A stretch of 64,000 nucleotides of DNA from a gamma proteobacterium symbiont of Ctena orbiculata (GTDB taxonomy: Bacteria; Pseudomonadota; Gammaproteobacteria; Chromatiales; Chromatiaceae): contig NATW01000119.1 of NCBI GenBank assembly GCA_003094555.1, forward strand, positions 62,001-126,000. The letters are read 5' to 3'. This document shows positions 51,062-59,453 of this stretch, piece after piece. The notes below the pieces were generated by a model. It did not search any database. It was not told where the DNA came from and saw only the letters and a program-made list of their open reading frames with translations. Position 1 is the stretch's first letter; each line of letters starts with the position of its first letter. The position numbers and the translations under genes were made by a program.

Positions 51062-52207
51062 TTAAATAGACAGGGAATTTTCCCTAAAAGGCGAGCTTGA
51101 AAGCAGGTTTTGCTGATAATTTTTGATCGCAGGCGTCTCTCTGGAGAGAAACTCCTGTATGGCTAAACTGAATTGCGGATCACCGATCCAGTGGTAAGAA
51201 CGGGTCCGGGCAGGTAGAAATCCACGCCAGATCTTGTGCTCCCCCTGCGCACCTGGCTCGAAACGCTGCAGTTTGTGTTTGATCGCATACTCAATCCCTT
51301 GATAGTAGCAGGTCTCAAAGTGGAGACTGTCGTGATGCCGGGAAGCACCCCAGTGACGGCCATAGAGTACCGACTGACTGCGGTATAGCAGTGCCCCGGC
51401 AATACAGGCCTCATCCTCATAGGCAAGGACCAGGACTACCTGCTCTCCCATGGTGCGGCCCACTTCACGGAAAAAACCCGCATTCAATGTGGCCAGGCTG
51501 TAGCGCTCCTCGAAGGTCTTGGTATAGAAGTCGGTAAACAGCTGCCACTCATCATCGCTGACCTCATTACCATGCAGCACCCGAAACCGGATACCGGTAT
51601 CCGCCACCTTGCGACGCTCCTGCCTGATGTTTTTTCTCCGCTTGGCCGTCAATTGGGCAAGAAAGTGGTCAAAACTCTCATACCCCTGGTTGCGCCAGTG
51701 AAACTGCACGCCCAGGCGCTCCAGCATGCCCATGGATTTCAACACCGCCCCCTCTTCTTCGGTGGTAAAGAGCCAGTGCATTGATGACAGGCCTGACTCC
51801 TTCGCCATCTCCCTGGTGGCGGATATCATCAGCTTACGTATCCCTATGACATCCGCATTCGGATCGACCAGCAGGCGTTCACCATAAGCGGGGGTATAGG
51901 GAATCGCACTCACCAGTTTGGGATAGTAGCGCCGGCCGCTTCGCTGATAGGCATCCGCCCATGCATGGTCGAAGACAAACTCCCCATAGGAGTTGCTCTT
52001 GATGTAAAGGGGTGACAGTCCGACCATCCGTGCATCTTGCCGAATCACCAAATGGCAGGGTGTCCAGCCGAACTTGCTACCCACACAATCGTGATGCTCC
52101 AGCGCGGCATGAAAGGCGTATTTCAGAAAGGGATTGGCGTCGACTACCAACGCATCCCATTCGCGCTGCTCCAACTCATCGATGCTGTGGTGGAATGCTA
52201 CCTGCAT
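51062..52207 (-). CDS. FemAB/GNAT-like peptidoglycan-type acyltransferase (DUF482)
   Basis: A 381-residue soluble protein of the DUF482/COG3146 family (predicted N-acyltransferase with duplicated GNAT fold). It begins MQVAFHHSIDELEQREWDAL and shows ANPFLKYAFHAALE, KSNSYGEFVFDHAWADAY, LTAKRRKNIRQERRKV near residue 195 and YGRHWGASRHHDSLHFETCYYQGIEYAI near 285. The family is related to FemAB aminoacyl transferases but its substrate is not established. The SD AGAGGCGGG lies close to ATG 52207. It diverges from the SRAP gene over a 337-bp region that contains REP-like hairpins. Confidence 0.85.
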   Translation of the reverse strand: MQVAFHHSIDELEQREWDALVVDANPFLKYAFHAALEHHDCVGSKFGWTPCHLVIRQDARMVGLSPLYIKSNSYGEFVFDHAWADAYQRSGRRYYPKLVSAIPYTPAYGERLLVDPNADVIGIRKLMISATREMAKESGLSSMHWLFTTEEEGAVLKSMGMLERLGVQFHWRNQGYESFDHFLAQLTAKRRKNIRQERRKVADTGIRFRVLHGNEVSDDEWQLFTDFYTKTFEERYSLATLNAGFFREVGRTMGEQVVLVLAYEDEACIAGALLYRSQSVLYGRHWGASRHHDSLHFETCYYQGIEYAIKHKLQRFEPGAQGEHKIWRGFLPARTRSYHWIGDPQFSLAIQEFLSRETPAIKNYQQNLLSSSPFRENSLSI

Positions 52208-52360
52208 GAGCCCGCCTCTAACCCCTCTGATAAATAAATCGATAGCTGATGATTAGTCATAGTCAGCTATCAATTGCATAGCCTCTATTTGTGTATGGTT
52301 TGAGTGGCTCCGGGATCTCTCCACTCTATTATTAATAGTATCACCAGTAATAATCTTGAT

Positions 52361-52439
52361 CGGTGGGGCATGGCCCCACCCTACCCATTGGTATAGGATA
52401 TTGGCGGGACAGGATGCAGGGTGTGGCCATGCCCCACCG
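52361..52439. repeat. Inverted pair of REP-like hairpins
   Basis: The left unit (CGGTGGGGCATGGCCCCACC at 52361-52380, then CTAC) and the right unit (CAGGGTGTGGCCATGCCCCA then CCG, ending 52439) are degenerate reverse complements of each other. Each unit folds alone (GGTGGGGC...GCCCCACC). The CTAC at 52381-52384 is GTAG on the other strand, the REP tag. The same arms are found at 24751-24768 and 47562-47581. Confidence 0.75.
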
Positions 52440-52487
52440 TAACGGCCACATGATCTTAACTGAAATCCACGCCAGTGGTTCCATAGT

Positions 52488-52518
52488 TTAAACAGGGATA
52501 CACCGGCATCCTGTTTAA
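52488..52518. promoter_or_regulatory. Inverted repeat upstream of the SRAP gene
   Basis: TTAAACAGG (52488-52496) is repeated inverted as CCTGTTTAA (52510-52518) with a 13-base spacer, ending 26 bp before the SRAP start codon. It is not a LexA box (no CTGT-N8-ACAG). It may be an operator for an unidentified regulator or a 5' UTR hairpin. Confidence 0.5.
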
Positions 52519-52544
52519 CCATCCAATGAGACAATGGTGAATCT

Positions 52545-53207
52545 ATGTGCGGCAGGTTCTATCTCGATGTAACGGCAGAAGACATGCTTGAAGCGTTTGG
52601 CTTAGCATCCGCACCGCAGCTCAGCCCTCACTACAATATCGCCCCCTCGCAGCAGATTGCAGCCATCAAATCAGCCGGTGCAAACAGGGAATTGATCAGG
52701 CTGCATTGGGGATTGATTCCCTCCTGGGCAAAAGACAAGAAGTTCGCATATCGCACCATCAATGCCAGAGCGGAGACCGTCGAGAGCAAACCTTCATTCC
52801 GGTCAGCTTTCAAACATCGCAGATGCCTGATTCCCGCGAGTGGATTCTTCGAGTGGAAAGGGACCAGCCAGGGGAAACAACCCTACTGCATCACATCCGA
52901 CGATGGCAAACCCTTCGCCTTTGCCGGGCTGTATGAACACTGGCAAGGACCCCAGGGTGAAAAGATCGATTCCTGTACCATCATCGTCACCGAGGCCAGG
53001 GGTGAGATCACAACCATCCACGACAGAATGCCGGTGATACTCTCCCCGGACAATTATGACGCCTGGCTCGATAAGGGGACCCAAGATCCGGCAATCCTGA
53101 AGCCCCTGTTGTCAGCCAATGAGATGAATAACATACATCTTTATCCAGTCAGCCGCAGGGTGAACAGTCCTAAAAACAACTCGCCGGAGAATATTGAATC
53201 CATCTGA
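52545..53207 (+). CDS. SRAP (HMCES/YedK family) abasic-site DNA-protein crosslinking protein
   Basis: A 220-residue SOS-response-associated peptidase-type protein. Cys2 (MCGRFYL) becomes N-terminal after Met removal and forms a thiazolidine bond with abasic sites in single-stranded DNA. Other active-site parts are visible: NIAPSQ near 32, YRTINARAETV near 70, PASGFFEWKG near 98 (Glu) and TTIHDRMPVIL near 155 (His). Length is that of E. coli YedK (222). The gene stands alone, divergent from the DUF482 gene and convergent with the tRNA-Leu gene. Confidence 0.94.
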   Translation: MCGRFYLDVTAEDMLEAFGLASAPQLSPHYNIAPSQQIAAIKSAGANRELIRLHWGLIPSWAKDKKFAYRTINARAETVESKPSFRSAFKHRRCLIPASGFFEWKGTSQGKQPYCITSDDGKPFAFAGLYEHWQGPQGEKIDSCTIIVTEARGEITTIHDRMPVILSPDNYDAWLDKGTQDPAILKPLLSANEMNNIHLYPVSRRVNSPKNNSPENIESI

Positions 53208-53256
53208 TGGAGTAAGTGATGTTCAGCTGGGTTTAGTTGAAAAGGTCAGGTGTGGA

Positions 53257-53343
53257 TGGTGCCCGGGGCCGGAATCGAACCGGCACGACCCTAAGGTCGA
53301 GAGATTTTAAGTCTCTTGCGTCTACCAATTTCGCCACCCGGGC
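53257..53343 (-). tRNA. leuZ: tRNA-Leu (anticodon TAA)
   Basis: An 87-nt cloverleaf with CCA encoded. The acceptor arms are GCCCGGG and CCCGGGC, the T arm contains GGTTCGATTCC, and the anticodon loop reads CTTAAAA, giving TAA. A long variable arm (CGACCTTAGGGTCG) marks a class II tRNA, as expected for Leu. It is the last member of the glyW-cysT-leuZ array, 38 bp after tRNA-Cys. Confidence 0.97.
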
Positions 53344-53381
53344 GGAGTGGTTCTGTTTTGATAGCTGTTACGGCAAGGAGA

Positions 53382-53455
53382 TGGAGGCTGAGCCCGGAAT
53401 CGAACCGAGGTCCACGGCTTTGCAGGCCGCTGCATAACCACTCTGCCACTCAGCC
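53382..53455 (-). tRNA. cysT: tRNA-Cys (anticodon GCA)
   Basis: A 74-nt cloverleaf with CCA encoded. The acceptor stem is GGCTGAG/CTCAGCC with the U discriminator typical of tRNA-Cys. The anticodon arm GGCCTGCAAAGCC carries GCA and the T loop GGTTCGATTCC is standard. It lies between tRNA-Gly and tRNA-Leu. Confidence 0.97.
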
Positions 53456-53537
53456 CAAATTGTTAATTCTATCACCGATCGTTGATGAATCGAATTTTAT
53501 TAAAGCGAACCCTGATTCAATCAAAGCATGCTTACAC

Positions 53538-53569
53538 AAAAAAGGCCCCGGTGGTGTCGAGGCCTTTTT
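53538..53569 (-). terminator. Intrinsic terminator between tRNA-Gly and tRNA-Cys
   Basis: On the minus strand AAAAAGGCC and GGCCTTTTT form a 9-bp stem around a 13-base loop, ending in a T-run of six. It begins 7 bp after the tRNA-Gly gene, so tRNA-Cys and tRNA-Leu need readthrough or their own promoter. Confidence 0.82.
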
Positions 53570-53575
53570 AGCGTT

Positions 53576-53651
<76 letters not shown>

Positions 53652-53745
53652 TTAATTCAGGAAGGGCGTATTGTAGCTACAGATCCTCGTCTGTCAACCT
53701 TTTCCTACCCCTGCAGAGTGGCAGCCAGGCCCTTTTGGGCGGGAT

Positions 53746-54183
53746 TTATGGGTTTGTCCGGTAGGGTAGCGTGATGACGATCTCAGCCTCTTTCTCGGTC
53801 CTTTGCATGCCGCTCACATCCGCATCCCATGGGAGTCTGAATCGACGCCGCATTGAGGAGGAGGAAGAGACGAAGCTATGACCGCGCTCGCTGCGATTCT
53901 CCACCCGATGGGCCTCTTTGTTCTGCACCAGGAGGGAGCGACCCTCCACACTCACCTGAATGGCATCGGGTGAATAACCTTGCAGGAAGATGCGCAGATG
54001 GTAACCCGAATCATCCTGATCCTGGCTGAATCTGACCCGTCGTTGTACATGGAAAGAGGATGGTGCTTCAGCGGCCCGGCTGGATGGCATACCTGGATGA
54101 TAGTAGCCGGGAGGTTGGGCATAGAGCTGGGTAGCGGCCAGAGCCAGGCAGAACACGCTGATTGAATAAAGCAAGCCTTTCAT
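53746..54183 (-). CDS. Secreted alpha-crystallin/Hsp20-like protein
   Basis: A 145-residue exported protein. The signal peptide is MKGLLYSISVFCLALAATQL with cleavage near YAQ. The mature part has a Pro/Tyr-rich start and then an alpha-crystallin-like domain: HLRIFLQGYSPDAIQVSVEG, SLLVQNKEAH, SSSSMRRRFRLPWDADVSGM and a final beta strand KEAEIVITLPY. I set the start at ATG 54183, preceded by GAGGAGG at 5 nt; an in-frame TTG upstream overlaps the SD. Small heat-shock proteins are normally cytoplasmic, so export is notable. It lies between pgsA and the tRNA genes. A chaperone role in the periplasm is inferred. Confidence 0.8.
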   Translation of the reverse strand: MKGLLYSISVFCLALAATQLYAQPPGYYHPGMPSSRAAEAPSSFHVQRRVRFSQDQDDSGYHLRIFLQGYSPDAIQVSVEGRSLLVQNKEAHRVENRSERGHSFVSSSSSMRRRFRLPWDADVSGMQRTEKEAEIVITLPYRTNP

Positions 54184-54318
54184 TGTTAACCTCCTCAAAA
54201 CTCCTGTTTCATATTGTTAAGCTTAGCAGTTCACCGGGTTGGGAACCTGTCCTTAGTCGTTGCCTGGGAAATGCACAACCCGGGGCATTTTCAGCCTCTT
54301 TGGGCCCTGGGGGGATGT

Positions 54319-54903
54319 CTATTTCCGCTCCAACGAGCCACCGAGCTGGCGCTCACCCAGCAGGCTGGGCAGGGCACCCCGAATATAGATCACCATCGAC
54401 CAAAGGGTGAGTATGGCCGCTATATAGAGCAGTACGAAGCCGACTGTATAGACGGGTATGTTCCACAAGGGCTCTTTGTAGATGAGCAGCAGGATGGCAA
54501 TCATCTGCACCGCGGTCTTGAATTTCCCGATCAACGACACCGCAACCATTGCCCTGGCACCGAGCTCGGCCATCCATTCACGCAAGGCTGAAATGGTGAT
54601 CTCCCGGCCGATAATCACTGCTGCCGGAATGGCGAATGCCGGGGTTGGTTCCGACTGCACAAGCAGTAACAGGGAGACAGCCACCATCAGCTTGTCCGCC
54701 ACTGGATCGAGAAAGGCGCCAAACGGAGATACCTGGCCCCAACGCCTGGCCAGATAGCCATCGAACCAGTCTGTAACCGCCGCGATGGAGAATACCAGGG
54801 CACAACTGAGCCGGGCCCACTCCACAGGGAGATAGAAAAGCAGCACGAATACCGGGATCAAGACGATTCGCAACAGAGTGAGAATGTTAGGAATATTCCA
54901 CAT
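54319..54903 (-). CDS. pgsA: CDP-diacylglycerol-glycerol-3-phosphate phosphatidyltransferase
   Basis: A 194-residue inner-membrane enzyme that makes phosphatidylglycerol phosphate from CDP-diacylglycerol and glycerol-3-phosphate. The CDP-alcohol phosphotransferase motif DG-x2-AR-x8-G-x3-D-x3-D is complete in DWFDGYLARRWGQVSPFG plus AFLDPVADK near residue 50-70. Four to five membrane helices follow. I prefer ATG 54903 (MWNIPNILTLLRI), the usual start, over GTG 54912 that overlaps the uvrC stop. It is translated right after uvrC, as in E. coli. Confidence 0.95.
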   Translation of the reverse strand: MWNIPNILTLLRIVLIPVFVLLFYLPVEWARLSCALVFSIAAVTDWFDGYLARRWGQVSPFGAFLDPVADKLMVAVSLLLLVQSEPTPAFAIPAAVIIGREITISALREWMAELGARAMVAVSLIGKFKTAVQMIAILLLIYKEPLWNIPVYTVGFVLLYIAAILTLWSMVIYIRGALPSLLGERQLGGSLERK

Positions 54904-54911
54904 TTTGATCA

Positions 54912-56732
54912 CTAGCCCTTATCATGAAATGCGTGATAGATCTGCTCCGCCAAGGCTGTACTGACACCTTCGACACTGGCAATATCCTCTATACCTGCCC
55001 TCGACAGCTCCTGCAGACCACCAAACTGTTTCATCAACCTCTGTCTACGCTTGGGACCAATACCGGGTATCTGTTCCAGAACTGAGCGATTTCGGGTCTT
55101 GGAACGCCGCTGCCGATGTGCCGTAATGGCAAATCGATGGGCTTCATCCCGAATCTGTTGGATTAAATGCAGTGCCGGTGAATCAGCAGGCAGTATAATG
55201 GGTGCCTTGCGCCCCAACAAGAACAGCTGTTCCATACCCGCCTTTCGTTCCACACCTTTAGCCACCCCTAACAGGGTCAACCCAGAGATACCGAGATCCT
55301 GCAATCGATCATGTACAGCGCCGATCTGGCCCTTGCCCCCATCGATGAGCAGTATATCAGGCAGTGCCACCTCCCCTTTCTTGACCCTTCGATAGCGACG
55401 TTCCAGGGCCTGAGCCATGGCAGCGTAATCATCCCCCGGGGTGATACCTTCGATATTGAAACGCCGGTAGTCGGACTTTAACGGCCCCTGCTCATTGAAG
55501 ACCACACAGGATGCCACCGTCGACTCACCCCGGGTGTGGCTGATGTCAAAGCACTCCATCCGCTCCGGGATTGCCGGCAATTGCAAGGCCTGCTGCAAGG
55601 CCTGCAGGCGCTCCTCCATACCTGCCTGGGCACTGAGTCTGGCCTGCAGGGCCATTTCCGCATTCCCCTGGGCCATTTTCAACCAACGGGCACGCTCCCC
55701 ACGTACCCTGCTGCTGATACGCACCCGATGATCGGCCTGTCTGCTGAGCACCTCCTGCAGCAGTCCCTGCTCAGCCAACTGCTGATTGATGATGATCTCA
55801 TTGGGAACCGGTTTTTCCAGATAGTATTGGGAGACAAAGGCCTGCAGGATGGTCTCTTCGGTCGCATCCCGGGGTGCGGATGGATAGAACGACTTATTCC
55901 CGAGATTGCGACCAGCGCGGATATAAAACACCTGGATACAGACACTCCCTCCCTGCTTGGCCAGGGCAACGATATCCAGGTCCCCCCCCTCGCCACTCAC
56001 ATATTGCCGCTCATGGATTCGCCTTAAATGTTTGATTTGATCCCGATAGATAGCCGCCTGTTCAAAATCCAGTTGCCGGGAGGCACACTCCATGAGCGTC
56101 ACCAGTTCGTCGATCACCTGGCTTGTTTTGCCTTCCAGAAAGAGCACCGCATGCTGCACATCCTCCGCGTAGACCTCAGCAGATGTCAGTCCGACACAGG
56201 GCCCGCTACAGCGCTTAATCTGATATTGCAGACAGGCCCTGGAGCGATTGCGAAAAAAACTCTCCTCGCATTGACGCACGGGAAAAATCTTTTGCAACAC
56301 CTGCAGGGTCTCCCGGGTCGATGCAGCACTGGGATAGGGACCGAAATAGCGACCCTTGCCCCGGCGTGCACCGCGCCGGAAGGAAAGCGCGGGGTAGGTA
56401 TGATCTGTGGAAAGATAGATATAGGGGTAACTCTTGTCATCCCGTAACAGCACATTGTATTTAGGCTTGAGAGACTTGATGAGGTGATTTTCCAGCAGCA
56501 GCGCTTCGGCTTCAGTATGGGTGACGATGATCTCGATATTGGCAATCTGCCCCACCATGCTCTGAATGCGTCGATTGAGGCTGCGGGTAAAATAGCTGGA
56601 GACCCGTTTTTTCAGATTCCTGGCCTTGCCCACATAGAGCACCTTGCCCTCCACATTGAGCATGCGATAGACACCTGGCCTGGTGGTCAGGGTCTTGAGA
56701 AAGCCAGCGTGATCAAATTCCCTCTGCTGCAT
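54912..56732 (-). CDS. uvrC: Excinuclease ABC subunit UvrC
   Basis: A 606-residue nuclease subunit of nucleotide-excision repair that cuts both sides of lesions. The N-terminal GIY-YIG domain (TTRPGVYRMLNVEGKVLYVG, residues about 13-95), a UVR motif near 205 (SQVIDELVTLMECASRQLDFEQAA), the C-terminal RNase H-like nuclease (ECFDISHTRGESTVASCVVF, then LLIDGGKGQIGAV) and a helix-hairpin-helix (QIPGIGPKRRQRLMKQFGG) are present. Length is normal (E. coli 610). It overlaps or abuts pgsA and follows a 119-bp gap after the UDG gene. Confidence 0.96.
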   Translation of the reverse strand: MQQREFDHAGFLKTLTTRPGVYRMLNVEGKVLYVGKARNLKKRVSSYFTRSLNRRIQSMVGQIANIEIIVTHTEAEALLLENHLIKSLKPKYNVLLRDDKSYPYIYLSTDHTYPALSFRRGARRGKGRYFGPYPSAASTRETLQVLQKIFPVRQCEESFFRNRSRACLQYQIKRCSGPCVGLTSAEVYAEDVQHAVLFLEGKTSQVIDELVTLMECASRQLDFEQAAIYRDQIKHLRRIHERQYVSGEGGDLDIVALAKQGGSVCIQVFYIRAGRNLGNKSFYPSAPRDATEETILQAFVSQYYLEKPVPNEIIINQQLAEQGLLQEVLSRQADHRVRISSRVRGERARWLKMAQGNAEMALQARLSAQAGMEERLQALQQALQLPAIPERMECFDISHTRGESTVASCVVFNEQGPLKSDYRRFNIEGITPGDDYAAMAQALERRYRRVKKGEVALPDILLIDGGKGQIGAVHDRLQDLGISGLTLLGVAKGVERKAGMEQLFLLGRKAPIILPADSPALHLIQQIRDEAHRFAITAHRQRRSKTRNRSVLEQIPGIGPKRRQRLMKQFGGLQELSRAGIEDIASVEGVSTALAEQIYHAFHDKG

Positions 56733-56851
56733 GATTCAGTAATAAGCGATAGCGGTAATCCAGTAATGATATTAACAAGCTTTATCCTGATGACGACAGG
56801 CAGCCGGAAATCAATGGGGTCAGAAATAGGGGGGTTATTTCGCAGAATCGA

Positions 56852-57484
56852 CTATCGACTCTCGAGCAGTTCCCGGGCACGCCGAAAGATCTTTTGAAAC
56901 ATGGCTGGGGTAAGCCTGCGGGTCTGGGTGTTGTAGCGACTGCAATGATAGGAGTCGATCATCAGCTGCCGTTCACTCAGCTGATGTTCTGTAGCGTGAG
57001 CAAATGGGAAGCTCTTCTGCCTGAGCCCCAGGGCCTTGATTACAGCCTGGTGGGCAATCGAGCCCAGGCTGATGACAATACTGTTGTACGGCATTGCATC
57101 CAATTCATTCCGTAGAAAGCCGTTACAACTATTGATTTCACTGCCCACGGGTTTGTTTTGAGGCGGCAGACACTTCACCGCATTGGTGATGCGGCAGTTA
57201 TGCAGTTTGAGTCCATCGTTTCGGGAAACGGCCTCGGGTTGATTGGAAAAACCGAATTCGTAGAGCGTGTCATATAGCAGGATGCCGGCGTGATCACCGG
57301 TAAATGGTCGACCGGTAGCGTTGGCGCCATGCATGCCAGGCGCCAGTCCGACAACCAGTAATTGTGCATCGGCAGCACCGAATGGGGCCACTGGAGCGGC
57401 ATGATAATCGGGATAATCGACCTTCACCTGGCCAAGAAAATCAACCAAGCGCGGGCAACTACGACACTTGGCATCGAAGATCAT
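56852..57484 (-). CDS. Iron-sulfur uracil-DNA glycosylase, family 5 (UDGb) type
   Basis: A 210-residue DNA repair glycosylase. Motif A reads GLAPGMHGANATGRPFTGD (residues 47-64), the UDGb hallmark, in which the usual catalytic acidic residue of UDG families is replaced. Four cysteines are spaced as Fe-S ligands: C7, C10, C105 and C120. SLGSIAHQAV near 145 and SYHCSRYN near 188 are motif regions (the latter in place of HPS). Family 5 enzymes remove uracil, hypoxanthine and other deaminated bases. It overlaps the gacA stop by 4 nt, so translation is coupled, and it lies before uvrC, placing two repair genes under one regulator-linked operon. Confidence 0.88.
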   Translation of the reverse strand: MIFDAKCRSCPRLVDFLGQVKVDYPDYHAAPVAPFGAADAQLLVVGLAPGMHGANATGRPFTGDHAGILLYDTLYEFGFSNQPEAVSRNDGLKLHNCRITNAVKCLPPQNKPVGSEINSCNGFLRNELDAMPYNSIVISLGSIAHQAVIKALGLRQKSFPFAHATEHQLSERQLMIDSYHCSRYNTQTRRLTPAMFQKIFRRARELLESR

Positions 57485-58131
57485 GAGTTGTTTTCGCTGT
57501 CTTTCAGGATTCCATGTCGATACGCAAGGCGCGTCAATTCCACGTCATTTTTAATATCGAGTTTATCGTAAATACGTTGCCGATAGGTGCTGACGGTTTT
57601 CGGACTGAGGGAAAGGATATCGGATATTTCCAGGTTCTTATGTCCCTCGAGTATCTGCAGCAATACCTGCACTTCCCTGGATGACAAGGCCTTGAACGGA
57701 TTATCCGAGCTTCCCTGCCACTCGGTAAGGGTATGTTTCCTGGCCACATCGGATGCGATGTAGTGATGACCACCATGCACAGCCCTAAGGGCACGCAGCA
57801 TCTCATCGGCTGGGCACCCCTTGGTGAGAAAGCCCATGGCACCCACCTCATGCAGGCGCGAGGGAAAGGGATCTTCATCAAGAACGGTTAGGGCAATCAC
57901 CTTCAGATCAGGTTTGATGCGCAACAGCCTGCGGGTCGCTTCAATACCGCCCATACCCGGCATGTTGACGTCCATCAACACCACGTCCGGAGAAGTCTGT
58001 TGCAGCAGCTCAATCGCCTCTTCTCCGCTCGACGCTTCTCCAGTGACATCGATATCGGGTGCTTTGTCCAAAATGCCTTTTACACCGGTTCTAATCAGTT
58101 CGTGATCATCAACCAGTAGAACTTTTATCAT
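57481..58131 (-). CDS. gacA: Response regulator GacA/UvrY
   Basis: A 216-residue NarL/FixJ-type regulator. The receiver domain (MIKVLLVDDHELIRTGVKGI) has Asp54 in VVLMDVNMPGMGG and the conserved Lys in GFLTKGCPADEML near 106. The LuxR-type HTH is ALSSREVQVLLQILEG and NLEISDILSLSPKTVSTYRQ near 145-185. This order and the uvrC/pgsA/tRNA neighbourhood identify GacA/UvrY/LetA, partner of the sensor GacS/BarA, which controls csrB-type small RNAs. The gene ends overlapping the UDG gene (ATGA). Confidence 0.95.
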   Translation of the reverse strand: MIKVLLVDDHELIRTGVKGILDKAPDIDVTGEASSGEEAIELLQQTSPDVVLMDVNMPGMGGIEATRRLLRIKPDLKVIALTVLDEDPFPSRLHEVGAMGFLTKGCPADEMLRALRAVHGGHHYIASDVARKHTLTEWQGSSDNPFKALSSREVQVLLQILEGHKNLEISDILSLSPKTVSTYRQRIYDKLDIKNDVELTRLAYRHGILKDSENNS

Positions 58132-58300
58132 TTCTGTATCTCATGAGATCCCTCTTGTGTATTTCTGCGAACCGGAATTACATTCCTTTTATCTCATCCA
58201 GAGCATCCCGGCAGACCGACATATCGGTACTAATGTACCCCAAACCGCCGGTTACGGCGAGTACCCTAAGTCATTAGATATTCAATCCTCAGCACTTCTG

Positions 58301-58792
58301 TCAACTATATTCCGGTAGCAGCATTTCACCCGTAACCATGTGATTTTTGAGATCAAATCCATGGCCTTGCGCAACACAATAGTGCAACCATTTGGACAGA
58401 AACAGGTTGATTCGCCAACGTTGCTCGAGGGTGGGATTGCCCCCCCATCGATGCAGGGGCAGACTCGACTGTCTAAGATCCATCACATCGATCTGCCTGG
58501 AATCGTGATAGACCCTAAGCGTTGCATCAGGGTCGGGGTAGTCACCTACAACATGGCTGAAATAGTAGGTTAAGTGGACAAGCGTGGTATAGGGGGTCTG
58601 TTCCAGGGCCTCGAGGTGGAGATCCATGCCCCGCGCAAGGTTGGATTGATACTTGCCTGACATCTCGGCAAGTGCCGGTGCCAAGCGTATCAACGATGCA
58701 TAGTTTTCCTCACTCAGATCCAGCACCATTCCCACGCTTGGTCTCGCGCTCAACATCTTGCGTATGTTCCATGGGTAACCGGCTCTATACAT
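58301..58792 (-). CDS. DUF1249 (YqiB-like) family protein
   Basis: A 163-residue cytoplasmic protein matching DUF1249. LHLEALEQTPYTTLVHLTYYF, PDPDATLRVYHDSRQIDVMD and INLFLSKWLHYCVAQGH are the family's conserved segments. ATG 58792 (MYRAGYPWN) is preferred over TTG 58804, since the GAGGA lies too close to the TTG. The molecular function of DUF1249 is unknown; in other gammaproteobacteria the gene is near cpdA or parE. The gene is isolated, 169 bp upstream of gacA. Confidence 0.85.
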   Translation of the reverse strand: MYRAGYPWNIRKMLSARPSVGMVLDLSEENYASLIRLAPALAEMSGKYQSNLARGMDLHLEALEQTPYTTLVHLTYYFSHVVGDYPDPDATLRVYHDSRQIDVMDLRQSSLPLHRWGGNPTLEQRWRINLFLSKWLHYCVAQGHGFDLKNHMVTGEMLLPEYS

Positions 58793-58897
58793 GAATGGAT
58801 TCAACTTCCTCTTTTCTGGGTAGACAATAGTATAAGCGAGGCGGTAGATGGTCGAGTTATCAACCCGGTATACAAATGTGCGGGGTCAATAATAGAA

Positions 58898-58927
58898 AAC
58901 CCTGGATTGATAACTTCATCCAGGGTT
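58898..58927 (-). terminator. Probable terminator downstream of the thioredoxin gene
   Basis: On the minus strand AACCCTGGA (58927-58919) pairs with TCCAGGGTT (58906-58898) around a 12-base loop and is followed by TTCTATTATT. It lies about 150 bp after the trx stop, with no gene between. Confidence 0.65.
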
Positions 58928-59075
58928 ACCAAACAAAAAAGCAGGTCAGGGCGACTCCATGCAACTCGCGAAGCCCTTTTCACCATTTCACAGCGCGGCT
59001 TAAAGTCTCCTGATGCGCTGATTGCCGGTATACCTTATCCAAATCCCAACACCCGGGATGTGGTAAGACACTCAG

Positions 59076-59453
59076 TCAGGCATTTTGTCCCTTCTGTTGA
59101 TCCTCTTCGATTTGCGCGCGAACCTCGTTCATGTCCAGCTCGCCTGCTTTACCCAATAATTCACGAAAGGCGGATTCCGGTAGGGCGCCAGGTTGAGAGA
59201 AAATAATGATATTGTCACGAAAAATCATCAGTGTTGGAATCGAGCGCACCTGAAAATGCATCGCCAGTTCCTGCTCTTCCTCGGTATTGACCTTACCGAA
59301 AACGATATTATCGTGATCCTCTGACACCGACTCGTAAGTTGGCGCAAAAGACCTGCATGGCCCACACCAGGGAGCCCAAAAGTCAATGATGACAAAATCG
59401 TTCTCTGTAATTGTCGATTCGAAGTTATCTTTTGTCAGTTCTACTACTGCCAC
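59076..59453 (-). CDS. Thioredoxin family protein
   Basis: A 125-residue thioredoxin fold with the active site WCGPC at residues 29-33 (FWAPWCGPCRSFAP) and the cis-proline in SIPTLMIF near 76. Residues 1-105 are a normal thioredoxin domain; a charged tail (LDMNEVRAQIEEDQQKGQ) follows. No signal peptide, so it is cytoplasmic. Because it differs from classic TrxA near the ends, it may be a second thioredoxin rather than TrxA itself. It is monocistronic between a hairpin terminator and the adk 3' region. Confidence 0.92.
   Translation of the reverse strand: MAVVELTKDNFESTITENDFVIIDFWAPWCGPCRSFAPTYESVSEDHDNIVFGKVNTEEEQELAMHFQVRSIPTLMIFRDNIIIFSQPGALPESAFRELLGKAGELDMNEVRAQIEEDQQKGQNA

Larger units (their letters stand above)
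52208..52544. other. Divergent intergenic region between the DUF482 and SRAP genes
   Basis: The 337 bp hold an inverted pair of REP-like hairpins (52361-52439) and a 9-bp-arm inverted repeat close to the SRAP start (52488-52518), both listed separately. Promoters for both genes must be here; the segment about 52325-52355 is A/T-rich. A 93-codon minus-strand frame crosses the repeats but is not believable. Confidence 0.55.

Noticed and set aside
24751-52439. Interpreting the repeated hairpins as a CRISPR array
   Set aside because: The units are at three distant intergenic sites, are self-palindromic, lack regular spacers and have no cas gene nearby.
52253-52534. 93-codon minus-strand frame in the DUF482-SRAP gap
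   Set aside because: It is translated from REP-like palindromes and non-coding DNA, and no SD is seen.
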